Part shown: piece by piece, positions 1-6,122 of the stretch
Layout: each line of letters begins with the position of its first letter
Numbering within the stretch: the stretch's first letter is position 1
Assembly: GCA_046498405.1 (NCBI GenBank)
Contig: JAWOAS010000013.1
Location: forward strand, 1-6,268
Length of the DNA: 6,268 bases
DNA from: T1Sed10-49 sp046498405
GTDB taxonomy: Bacteria; Actinomycetota; Nitriliruptoria; Euzebyales; Egibacteraceae
Reading direction: 5' to 3'
Notes under the pieces: generated by a model
Told to the model about the DNA's origin: nothing
Databases searched by the model: none
The model's input: only the letters and a program-made list of their open reading frames with translations
Position numbers and translations under genes: made by a program

Positions 1-1316
1 AGGTCGAGCACCGGCGACCAGTTCACGAGGTACTGGAGGTCGTAGCCGAGCTTGTAGGCGGGGTCGGTGTGGTAGCGCCCGTAGGTCTGGGCCAGCCCCG
101 TCAGCCCCGGGGCCACCTCGTGGCGCTTGGCGTAGCCGGGGATGAGCACCTCGAAGCGCGCGGTGTTCTCCGGGCGCTCCGGCCGCGGGCCCACCAGCGA
201 CATCTCCCCCTTGACGACGTGCCAGAGCTGCGGGAGCTCGTCGAGGCGGGTCGTGCGCAGCCAGCCGCAGCCGCGCACGATCCGCGGGTCGTGGCGGGTG
301 GCGACGATGACCTCGCCCGCGCGCTCGGCGTCGCGTCGCATCGTGCGGAACTTGCGCATGGCGAAGACGACGCCGTCACGGCCGACCCGCGCCTGGCGGA
401 AGAGCACCGGCCGCCCGGCCACGAGCAGGACGTAGAGCGCGGTCAGGGCCGTCAGCGGCACCGCGACCGGGGCGATGAGCAGGAGGAACCCGAGCTCGAG
501 GGCGCGCTTGGCCTGCGCGCGCGAGGGCGGCAGCGTCTGGGTGCGCACCCGCGTGAACGGCATGCCGCCGACCTCGACGATCGACTGGAGCCCGAGGAGG
601 GTGTCGCGGGCGCTCACGCGCTGGAGCACCCCGACGCCGGCCTCCTCGAAGGTCATGAGCGGCTCGGGGTAGAGGCTGCCGATGCCGTCGCTGCTGACGA
701 GCAGGACGTCGGTGGCCCGGGTGGCCTCGACGGCCTCGGCGAGCCCCTCGTCGCTGCCATGGGTGCCGACGACGAGGGCGGGGTGCTCGGCGTCGTCGAG
801 GTGGCGCCGGGCGAGGTCGACGTCGTCGGGCCCTCCGACGAGCAGGACGCGCGAGGGGCCCTCGCGCTGGCGCCGGATCCGCGCGGACAGCGCGCGACCA
901 CCGGTCACCCCGGCGGCGGCGAGCAGGAGGACGAACGGCAGGTTGCCGCGGGGCACGAGGTAGACGCCCGACAGCAGCGCGACGAGCGAGACGAGGAGGA
1001 TGGCCACCGTCGCGCTGCGGGCGATGGCTGGCAGCTCCCGACGGGCGCCGAGGCGGGGGGTGCGCTCGTAGAGCCCGCCGAAGTACAGCGCGAGGAGGTG
1101 CACCGCGACGATGCCGGCGTAGCCCACGGCGTAGGTCGTCGGGCTGTAGGAGGGCCACGACAGGCCGTGACGCACGAGCATCGGCACGACGAGCGCCCCG
1201 GCGATCGCCGCGGCGTCGGCGAGCATGATGAGCCGGAAGCCGCGCTGGTTGAGCCGTCCCAGCAGCGACTCCGAGGGGGCAGCGGCCCTGCGCCGCTCCA
1301 GCGATGACTGCGCCAT
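1..1316 (-). CDS. Polyprenyl-phosphate sugar-1-phosphate transferase (WcaJ/PglC superfamily), C-terminus cut by window edge
   Basis: Membrane enzyme that moves a sugar-1-phosphate from a nucleotide sugar to undecaprenyl phosphate, the first membrane step of exopolysaccharide or surface-glycan assembly. The ATG at 1316 opens a frame that stays open to base 1: 438 whole codons plus CT, which must be Leu. Hydrophobic segments lie near residues 27-50, 60-80, 101-121 and 126-140. A Rossmann-like CoA-binding-type region follows (RVLLVGGPDD, about 156-165). A hydrophobic segment near 272-298 precedes the catalytic domain. Family signatures are VLFRQARVGRDG (304-315), KFRTM (322-326), LDELPQLWHVVKGEMSLVGP (358-377) followed by RPE, and PGLTGLAQTYGRY (403-415). 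Full family members run about 450-500 residues, so perhaps 15-30 residues are missing at the left edge. No strong Shine-Dalgarno precedes the start. The sugar substrate (Glc, Gal or other) cannot be read from sequence. It follows the O-antigen ligase-like gene by 100 nt on the same strand. Confidence 0.95.
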   Translation of the reverse strand, partial: MAQSSLERRRAAAPSESLLGRLNQRGFRLIMLADAAAIAGALVVPMLVRHGLSWPSYSPTTYAVGYAGIVAVHLLALYFGGLYERTPRLGARRELPAIARSATVAILLVSLVALLSGVYLVPRGNLPFVLLLAAAGVTGGRALSARIRRQREGPSRVLLVGGPDDVDLARRHLDDAEHPALVVGTHGSDEGLAEAVEATRATDVLLVSSDGIGSLYPEPLMTFEEAGVGVLQRVSARDTLLGLQSIVEVGGMPFTRVRTQTLPPSRAQAKRALELGFLLLIAPVAVPLTALTALYVLLVAGRPVLFRQARVGRDGVVFAMRKFRTMRRDAERAGEVIVATRHDPRIVRGCGWLRTTRLDELPQLWHVVKGEMSLVGPRPERPENTARFEVLIPGYAKRHEVAPGLTGLAQTYGRYHTDPAYKLGYDLQYLVNWSPVLD

Positions 1317-1325
1317 GGCCGCCCC

Positions 1326-1369
1326 AGTATCGCGCGTTGTCGCGTCGACGAGCGTCAGGCACGTCAGGC
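1326..1369 (-). promoter_or_regulatory. Possible promoter or operator region of the sugar transferase gene
   Basis: On the minus strand GATACT (1331-1326) matches five of six bases of a TATACT-type -10 box. It lies 9 nt before the ATG at 1316, so transcription from it would start at or next to the start codon and give a leaderless or nearly leaderless mRNA. This would fit the missing Shine-Dalgarno; leaderless mRNAs are common in actinobacteria. Two exact copies of GCCTGACG (plus-strand 1353-1360 and 1362-1369, 9-bp period) lie just upstream. CTGACG in the nearer copy could be read as a -35 box, but the 21-nt spacer is too long for a standard sigma-70 promoter. The proposal is weak, and read-through from the upstream gene is equally possible. 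Confidence 0.22.
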
Positions 1370-1392
1370 CCCCTGCGCGCCCCGACCGCCCC

Positions 1393-1404
1393 CGGTGGCC
1401 ACCG
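1393..1404. repeat. Perfect 12-bp palindrome CGGTGGCCACCG in the gap between ligase and sugar transferase genes
   Basis: CGGTGGCCACCG is its own reverse complement. It lies 13 nt beyond the stop codon of the ligase-like gene inside the 100-nt gap. As RNA it could form only a short hairpin (four base pairs, four-base loop) with no U-run, so it is poor as an intrinsic terminator. It could be an operator, or chance in this composition. Confidence 0.3.
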
Positions 1405-1416
1405 CCGCCGCGGCCT

Positions 1417-3270
1417 TCAGTGGCCGAGGTCGGCGGCGCGCTCGAGCAGGGCGCGGCCGAGCGGGCGGGGACCCTCGCGCACGAAGTGCTCCCCCGCCTC
1501 GGCGAGGACCTCAGGGGTGTGCGGCGCGATCGTCACCGCGGCGCGGTAGGCCTGCCCGGCGATCGCCTGCTGCCCGCTGGCCTCGGCGATGCGGCCCAGG
1601 GAGACCTGCGCGGCCAGCGCGTGGGGGTCGGCGGCCACCGCGGCCTCGTAGGCGGCCAGCGCCCCGGCGGCGTCGCCAGCGGCGAGGCGGCGGGCGCCAT
1701 CGGCGGTGGCGTAGGACGGCTCGTAGGGGGCGAGGCGGCGGGCCCGGGCCGCTGCGGCCTCCTGCGTCTGCGGGGATGGCGAGGCCGCCTCCTGCCCCTG
1801 CGGGGATGGCGCGGCCGCCTCCTGCGCCTCCGAGGATGGCGAGGCCGCCTCCTGGCCCGCCTCCTCGGCGCGGCCGGCGGCGAGGTCGGCACGCAGCGGC
1901 AGCGTCGCGGCCACCGCCGCCACGGCGAGCACGACGAGGACCGGCGCCGCGGCCAGGGCAGCGGGCCAGCGACGGGCGAGCGCGACCTCGCGTAGGGCCT
2001 CGGGAGCGCCGAGGCCGAGCGTCGCGCCGGCGGCCACGGCGCCGAGCGCGGCGAGCGGCGCGACGTCGAGGCTCACCGCCCCTTGGGTGAGGTAGGCCAG
2101 CCACGCGCCGCCGACCGCCCCGAGGGCGAGCAGGCGCTCGCCGTCGAGGCGGCGCCAGCCCGCGGCAAGGGCGAGGCCCACGAGCGCGAGCAGCGCCGCC
2201 CAGGTCGCCAGCAGCGGCCACCCCCCGCTCGTGAGCTGGGCCAGGGCGAGGTTGTGGGGGCTGTCGAGGCTGCGCTCGAGCCCCCGAGCCGCGGCCAGCG
2301 CCGGCGCCTCGTAGCGCCAGGCCAGCCCCTCGAAGCCCTCGAGCCCCGCCCCGGTCAGGGGCCGGTCGGCGGCCAGGCGCCAGGCGGTCTGCCAGTGGGT
2401 CAGGCGCGAGGACAGCGAGGCCGAGGCCGAGGCGGCGAGGTCGGCCCCGCGCAGCGCCGCCACCGCCACGGCGGCCCCACCGGCGGCGAGCACGAGCCCG
2501 CGGGCGCCGCGGCCGCGCGGCGCCCCCCGCCACCACGCCAGCGCGAGGACCGCGAGCCCGACCCCGCCGGCGACCAGGCCCTGCAGCGAGCCCGAGGCCG
2601 CCGCGGCGGCCAGCAGGAGCACGGTGAGGCCACCGGCCAGGAGCCGCCATGGCCACGCCCAGCGCTGCTCGAGCGCCCCCCAGGCGGCCAGCGGCGCGGC
2701 GATGCCGCACCAGGCCGACAGGAAGCCGGCGTTGCCGAGGGTGGAGAAGACCGCCGGGCCGCCCTCGACGAGCCGCCACTCCAACGGGTCGGCGCCGGCG
2801 GCCTGGACGAGCGCATAGCCGGCGATCGGCACTGCGGCGGCGAGCACCCCGACGCGCAGCGCCCCGGCCGGGCGGTCGCGGAAGGCCCACGCCGCGGCAG
2901 CAGCGAGGGCGAGCGCGGCCAGGGCCGTGGCCGCCCCGGTGTGGCGCCCGGCGCGGCCGGCCACTGACAGCGCCGGCACGTGGGCCGCCGACAGCGCCGC
3001 GAGGGCCAGGGCCGCGACGTAGAGGCCGGCTGCCGCGGCGAGGCGGCCACGCGGCAGGGCCACGCGCCGCTCGACGACGACGGCGAGGGCGGCCAGGGCC
3101 AGGCAGGCCAGCGCACCGAGCCAGACGACGGTGGCCTCGGCGACGGCGAAGACCTCCGCGGCCGGGCGCCACAGCGCGAGCGCGGCGAGGGCCGGCGTGG
3201 CGGCGACCGCACCGCGCAGGGCGCCCGAGGCCGGGGCGGCCGCGACGGCGACGCGCTGCGCGTCGAGCAC
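1417..3270 (-). CDS. O-antigen ligase/Wzy-like polytopic membrane protein with C-terminal TPR region
   Basis: This 617-residue protein probably transfers or polymerises a lipid-linked glycan on the outer face of the membrane. The first ~460 residues form many hydrophobic segments (for example 41-66, 76-95, 112-130, 138-156, 206-246, 257-273, 350-371, 380-420, 433-456). The Wzy_C/O-antigen ligase signature is seen as VFSTLGNAGFLSAW (174-187), RLTHWQTAWRLAADRPLTGA (289-308) and the long outer loop ending in SPHNLALAQLTSGGW (337-351). A Q-E-A-A-S/A-P-rich repeat linker covers about 473-506. Residues 515-615 look like TPR helices (AGALAAYEAAVAADPHALAA, 534-553; QAYRAAVTIAPHTPEVLAEA, 573-592). The GTG at 3270 is chosen because the aspS stop lies four codons upstream in the same frame and no better start follows. 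No Shine-Dalgarno precedes it, suggesting translational coupling to aspS. In an envelope without LPS the role is more likely exopolysaccharide polymerase or glycan-to-wall/protein ligase than true O-antigen ligase; that is inference. Confidence 0.88.
   Translation of the reverse strand: MLDAQRVAVAAAPASGALRGAVAATPALAALALWRPAAEVFAVAEATVVWLGALACLALAALAVVVERRVALPRGRLAAAAGLYVAALALAALSAAHVPALSVAGRAGRHTGAATALAALALAAAAAWAFRDRPAGALRVGVLAAAVPIAGYALVQAAGADPLEWRLVEGGPAVFSTLGNAGFLSAWCGIAAPLAAWGALEQRWAWPWRLLAGGLTVLLLAAAAASGSLQGLVAGGVGLAVLALAWWRGAPRGRGARGLVLAAGGAAVAVAALRGADLAASASASLSSRLTHWQTAWRLAADRPLTGAGLEGFEGLAWRYEAPALAAARGLERSLDSPHNLALAQLTSGGWPLLATWAALLALVGLALAAGWRRLDGERLLALGAVGGAWLAYLTQGAVSLDVAPLAALGAVAAGATLGLGAPEALREVALARRWPAALAAAPVLVVLAVAAVAATLPLRADLAAGRAEEAGQEAASPSSEAQEAAAPSPQGQEAASPSPQTQEAAAARARRLAPYEPSYATADGARRLAAGDAAGALAAYEAAVAADPHALAAQVSLGRIAEASGQQAIAGQAYRAAVTIAPHTPEVLAEAGEHFVREGPRPLGRALLERAADLGH
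1757..1854 (-). repeat. 30-bp tandem repeat (three full units plus an 8-bp part) encoding a 10-residue linker repeat
   Basis: Units at 1757-1786, 1787-1816 and 1817-1846 are each 30 bp and differ from one another at 3-4 positions. The first 8 bp (GCCTCCTG) recur at 1847-1854. Because 30 is a multiple of three the frame is kept. The minus strand encodes QEAASPSSEA, QEAAAPSPQG, QEAASPSPQT and a partial QEAA (protein residues 473-506). The repeat sits between the last membrane segment and the TPR region of the ligase-like protein. It is Pro/Ser/Ala/Gln/Glu-rich and probably a flexible spacer. Slippage could change copy number without a frameshift. Confidence 0.9.
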
Positions 3271-3282
3271 GGCCGGCCGGGG

Positions 3283-5085
3283 CTAGGAGGGCGGCAGGCG
3301 CCGCAGCCCGACCTCACGCAACTGGGCGTCGTCGACGGCGGCCGGCGCGCCGGTCAGCGGGTCCTGCCCCGACTGGGTCTTGGGGAAGGCGATGACGTCG
3401 CGCAAGGAGCCGGCCCCGGCCATGAGCATCGCGATGCGGTCGAGGCCGAAGGCGATGCCGCCGTGGGGCGGGGCGCCGTAGGACAGCCCGTCGAGGAGGA
3501 AGCCGAACTTCTCGCGCGCCTCGGCCTCGCCGATGCCGAGGAGGGCGAAGACGCGCTCCTGGACGTCGCGGCGGTGGATACGGATCGACCCGCCACCGAG
3601 CTCGGTGCCGTTGAGCACGAGGTCGTAGGCCTGCGCGAGCGCGACCCCGGGCGCCTCCTCGAGCCGCTCGAGGCTCTCCTCGGTGGGGGCGGTGAAGGGG
3701 TGGTGGACGGGATCCCAGCGGGCCTCGTCGTCGTTCCACTCCACGAGCGGGGCCTCGAGCACCCAGGTGAAGGCCCAGCGGTCCTCGGGCACGAGGCCGT
3801 GGGCCTTGGCCGCGGCCACCCGCAGCGCCCCCATGAGCTGCTGGGTGGGCCGCGTCGGCCCAGCGCCGAAGAACAGCGCGTCGCCGACGCCCGCACCGGT
3901 CGCGGCGAGCAGCGCGGTGACCTCGTCGCCGGCCATGAACTTCGCCAGTGGGCTGCGCAGCGTCGGCGCCCCGCCGCCCTCTCCGGGCTCGACGACCCCC
4001 CAGGCCAGGCCCTTGGCCCCCCGGCGCTTGGCGAACTCGACCCAGTCGTCGAACTGCTTGCGGGTGAGCTCACCGCCGCCGGGCAGGCGCCAGCCCACGA
4101 CGCTGCCGCCGGCGTCGAGCGCGCCGCGGAAGATCCCGACCTCGGTGCCGCCGAAGACCTCCCCGAGGTCGACGAGGCGCAGGTCGAAGCGGCAGTCCGG
4201 CGCGTCGGTGCCGTAGCGCGCCATCGCCTCGGCGTAGGTCATGCGCGCGAACGGCGCGGAGAGCTCGACGCCGAGGACCTGTCGCCACAGCTCGACGATG
4301 AGCTCCTCGACGAGGGCGTAGAGGTCCTCGGCGGTGATGAAGCTCGCCTCGATGTCGAGCTGGGTGAACTCCGGCTGGCGGTCGGCGCGCAGGTCCTCGT
4401 CGCGGAAGCAGCGCACGATCTGGTAGTAGCGCTCGAGGCCGGCGACCATGAGCAGCTGCTTGAACAGCTGCGGGGACTGCGGCAGGGCGTAGAACGCCCC
4501 GCGCTGCAGCCGGCTCGGCACGAGGAAGTCGCGCGCGCCCTCAGGGGTGGAGCGGGTCAGCATCGGCGTCTCGACGTCGAGGAAGCCGTTGCGCTCCATG
4601 ACCTCGCGCATCACCGAGGTGATCCGTGCGCGGGTGCGGATCGCGTCGCCGACGCCGGGGCGGCGCAGGTCGAGGTAGCGGTGGGCCAGGCGCAGGTGCT
4701 CGTCGGCCTCGACCCGGCCCTCGATGGGGAACGGCGGGGTCTGCGCGACGCTCAGGACCTCGAGCTCGCTGGCGGCGACCTCGACCTCGCCGGTGGCAAG
4801 CGCCGGGTTGGCCATCCCCTCGGGGCGGGTGCGCACCCGCCCGCGCACGCTGATGACCCACTCCGAGCGCACGCCGTGGGCGGCGGCGAGGACCTCGTCG
4901 GCCTCGCCCTCGCCGGCGTCGGCGACGACCTGCACCGCGCCCGAGGCGTCGCGCAGGTCGAGGAAGGCCACCCCGCCGTGGTCGCGGCGGCGGGCGACCC
5001 AGCCGGCGAGGACGACGTCGGTGCCGTCGTCGCTGGGGCGCAGCGTGCCGGCGCCGTGGGTGCGGAGGGATCCGAAGGGCTTCAC
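3283..5085 (-). CDS. aspS: Aspartyl-tRNA synthetase (bacterial type, with GAD insert)
   Basis: Cytoplasmic class II synthetase that charges tRNA-Asp with aspartate using ATP. It is 600 residues long, normal for bacterial AspRS (about 590). In order: N-terminal OB-fold anticodon-binding domain (about 1-110, with GWVARRRDHGGVAFLDLRD at 28-46); motif 1 FLDVETPMLTRSTPEGARDF (168-187); aspartate-site LPQSPQLFKQ (201-210); motif 2 CFRDEDLRADRQPEFTQLDI (226-245); GAD insert (about 300-425); motif 3 GIAFGLDRIAMLM (543-555). The GTG at 5085 is chosen because family alignment starts there and GAGGA lies 10 nt upstream; the longer open frame reaching 5409 would overlap the oppositely read prenyltransferase gene. 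His36 in RRRDHGG is the residue type seen in non-discriminating AspRS enzymes, which also charge tRNA-Asn. The stop TAG is followed after 12 nt, in the same frame, by the ligase gene. Confidence 0.98.
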   Translation of the reverse strand: MKPFGSLRTHGAGTLRPSDDGTDVVLAGWVARRRDHGGVAFLDLRDASGAVQVVADAGEGEADEVLAAAHGVRSEWVISVRGRVRTRPEGMANPALATGEVEVAASELEVLSVAQTPPFPIEGRVEADEHLRLAHRYLDLRRPGVGDAIRTRARITSVMREVMERNGFLDVETPMLTRSTPEGARDFLVPSRLQRGAFYALPQSPQLFKQLLMVAGLERYYQIVRCFRDEDLRADRQPEFTQLDIEASFITAEDLYALVEELIVELWRQVLGVELSAPFARMTYAEAMARYGTDAPDCRFDLRLVDLGEVFGGTEVGIFRGALDAGGSVVGWRLPGGGELTRKQFDDWVEFAKRRGAKGLAWGVVEPGEGGGAPTLRSPLAKFMAGDEVTALLAATGAGVGDALFFGAGPTRPTQQLMGALRVAAAKAHGLVPEDRWAFTWVLEAPLVEWNDDEARWDPVHHPFTAPTEESLERLEEAPGVALAQAYDLVLNGTELGGGSIRIHRRDVQERVFALLGIGEAEAREKFGFLLDGLSYGAPPHGGIAFGLDRIAMLMAGAGSLRDVIAFPKTQSGQDPLTGAPAAVDDAQLREVGLRRLPPS

Positions 5086-5095
5086 GGTGATGGCG

Positions 5096-5100
5096 TCCTC
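5096..5100 (-). promoter_or_regulatory. Shine-Dalgarno site that fixes the aspS start
   Basis: Minus-strand GAGGA at 5100-5096 is followed by 10 nt and then the GTG at 5085. It is the best purine-rich match upstream of any candidate start, and it agrees with where bacterial AspRS homology begins (KPFGSLRTH). This supports the GTG over more upstream starts. Confidence 0.6.
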
Positions 5101-5122
5101 ATGCTCGGGGTGACCGCCGGGC

Positions 5123-5152
5123 AGGCTAACCCCGCCTCCGCGCGAGGGCGAA
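5123..5152 (-). promoter_or_regulatory. Candidate aspS promoter (-35 TTCGCC, -10 TAGCCT)
   Basis: On the minus strand TAGCCT (5128-5123) fits the relaxed actinobacterial -10 pattern TANNNT. TTCGCC (5152-5147) is a weak -35 box, 3 of 6 to TTGACA, with an 18-nt spacer. Transcription would begin near 5116, leaving a leader of about 30 nt that contains the Shine-Dalgarno. It lies in the only gap from which aspS can have its own promoter, because the gene on the other side is read away from it. No T-box, riboswitch or attenuator-like structure is visible in this short leader. Confidence 0.35.
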
Positions 5153-5185
5153 CCCCCGGCGGCGGGCGTGGCGGTGCCCGGGCAG

Positions 5186-5196
5186 GGCAGACTGCC
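5186..5196. repeat. Palindrome GGCAG-A-CTGCC just upstream of the prenyltransferase start
   Basis: Two perfect 5-bp arms around one central base end 4 nt before the ATG at 5201. The motif overlaps the place where a ribosome-binding site would be expected, so it could be an operator or a small mRNA structure limiting translation. The 9-mer CCGGGCAGG immediately upstream (5178-5186) recurs exactly at 5117-5125 next to the proposed aspS -10 box. The function is unproven. Confidence 0.35.
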
Positions 5197-5200
5197 GGCC

Positions 5201-6025
5201 ATGGCCCGCCTCGCCGCGCTGCTGCGCGCCACCCACCTCGCGCCCTCGCTGCTCGTGACCGGGCTGACCGCCGCGTTGGGCCTGGCCGCCGGTCTCGGGG
5301 CCGCCAGCGCGCTACTGGCCGCCGCGGTCCTCGCCGGGCAGTTCTCGATCGGCTGGGCCAACGACTGGCTCGACGCCGACCGCGACCTCGCCGCGGGGCG
5401 CACCGACAAGCCGGTCGTGACCGGGGCGGTGCGCCCGTCGACGCTGCGACGCGGCGCCCTGACGGCGCTCGGCCTCTGCGTCGGGCTCTCGGCACTGCTC
5501 GGCGCCGTCCCCGCCGCGGTGCACCTCGCCGGGGTCGCGGCCGGCTGGGCCTACGACCTGCGGCTCAAGGCCACCCTGGCCAGCCCCCTGCCCTACGCCC
5601 TGGCCTTCGCCCTCGTGCCCGGCGCGCTCGTCGTCGTGAGCCTCGAGGGCACCCCCGCCCCACCGGCGTGGCTGCTGGCGGCCGGGGCGCTGCTCGGCAC
5701 CGGCGCGCACTTCCTCAACGCCACCCCCGACATCGACGTCGACCGCGCCCAGGGGGTGGCCGGCCTGCCCCAGCGCCTCGGCGCGCGCGGCTCGGCGGCG
5801 GCCGGCACCGCCGCGGTCGGCGCGGGGCTCGCCGCGGTCGTCACCGGCCCCGCCGGCTCCCCGGGTCCGGCGCTGCTGGCCGCAGCGGGCCTCGCCGTCG
5901 TGCTCCTGGCCGCCGCGCTCGCCCTCGTCGCCACAGGCCGCACCCGCGCCGGCTTCCGCGCCGCGATGGGGGTGGCCGCCCTGGCCGTCGGCGGCTTCGT
6001 CGCCTCCGGCGCGCAGCTGCCCTGA
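5201..6025 (+). CDS. UbiA-family membrane prenyltransferase, substrate unassigned
   Basis: Integral membrane enzyme of 274 residues that would attach a polyprenyl chain from a diphosphate donor to an aromatic or other acceptor, using Mg2+. The first aspartate-rich motif NDWLDADRD (54-62) fits NDxxDxxxD, followed by GRTDKPVVTG (66-75). The second motif is PDIDVDRAQG (176-185; Asp177 and Asp181 give DxxxD), followed by GLPQRLG as in many UbiA proteins. A Y-D-x-x-L-K element lies at 118-123. Hydrophobic segments are near 14-33, 34-53, 82-105, 106-118, 128-147, 155-172, 197-215, 222-245 and 252-270, consistent with the usual nine-helix fold. The ATG at 5201 is preferred; GTG codons at 5168 and 5174 would only add a non-homologous tail, and no strong ribosome-binding site marks any of them. 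It is divergent from aspS and convergent with hisS. It could be a menaquinone, carotenoid/lipid or EboC-type enzyme; sequence alone does not decide. Confidence 0.92.
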   Translation: MARLAALLRATHLAPSLLVTGLTAALGLAAGLGAASALLAAAVLAGQFSIGWANDWLDADRDLAAGRTDKPVVTGAVRPSTLRRGALTALGLCVGLSALLGAVPAAVHLAGVAAGWAYDLRLKATLASPLPYALAFALVPGALVVVSLEGTPAPPAWLLAAGALLGTGAHFLNATPDIDVDRAQGVAGLPQRLGARGSAAAGTAAVGAGLAAVVTGPAGSPGPALLAAAGLAVVLLAAALALVATGRTRAGFRAAMGVAALAVGGFVASGAQLP

Positions 6026-6082
6026 GCGCGGCCGCCCGCACCACGGCCCGCCCGCCGCCGGCCGCACCGCAGCCCGCCTGAC

Positions 6083-6110
6083 GCCGGGCCGGGAGCGGGT
6101 CTCGGCCGGC
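6083..6110. terminator. Candidate hairpin between the convergent prenyltransferase and hisS genes
   Basis: GCCGGGCCG (6083-6091) pairs with CGGCCGGC (6103-6110) across an 11-base loop, giving eight G-C pairs with one bulged base. It lies in the 97-nt convergent gap, 57 nt after the prenyltransferase stop and 12 nt after the hisS stop, where a shared bidirectional terminator would be useful. No T-run follows on either strand, so it would have to act as an I-shaped (U-less) terminator. GC-rich DNA readily forms such hairpins by chance. Confidence 0.3.
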
Positions 6111-6122
6111 GATCGGCGCGGC

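Noticed and set aside
69..1307. A plus-strand open frame of 412 codons
   Set aside because: It is the antisense shadow of the sugar transferase, whose minus-strand frame has clear conserved motifs. The plus frame shows only compositional bias.
1757..1854. CRISPR array
   Set aside because: The 30-bp units abut with no unique spacers and are in frame within a coding region; this is a coding tandem repeat.
1511..3172. A second long minus-strand frame overlapping the ligase gene (553 codons)
   Set aside because: The translation is Arg/Gly/Pro-rich without hydrophobic segments or motifs, while the alternative frame gives a coherent polytopic membrane protein with TPRs.
5086..5116. T-box or other riboswitch in the aspS leader
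   Set aside because: The probable leader is only about 30 nt with no T-box core or specifier-like stem, too short for such an element.
5168..5200. Alternative prenyltransferase starts at GTG 5168 or 5174
   Set aside because: They add at most eleven residues (AVPGQGRLPA-type) ahead of a normal family N-terminus, and no better ribosome-binding site supports them. They cannot be fully excluded.
5086..5409. N-terminal extension of AspRS by 108 residues to a start at 5409
   Set aside because: It would overlap the oppositely read prenyltransferase coding region and adds non-homologous Arg/Ala/Ser-rich sequence. The GTG at 5085 has a Shine-Dalgarno and matches the family start.
2980..6081. A plus-strand open frame of 1033 codons across the region
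   Set aside because: It lies antisense to aspS and the start of the ligase gene and out of frame with the prenyltransferase. Its translation is a low-complexity Arg/Gly/Ala/Glu mix without family motifs. Long antisense frames are expected at this GC content because stops are rare.
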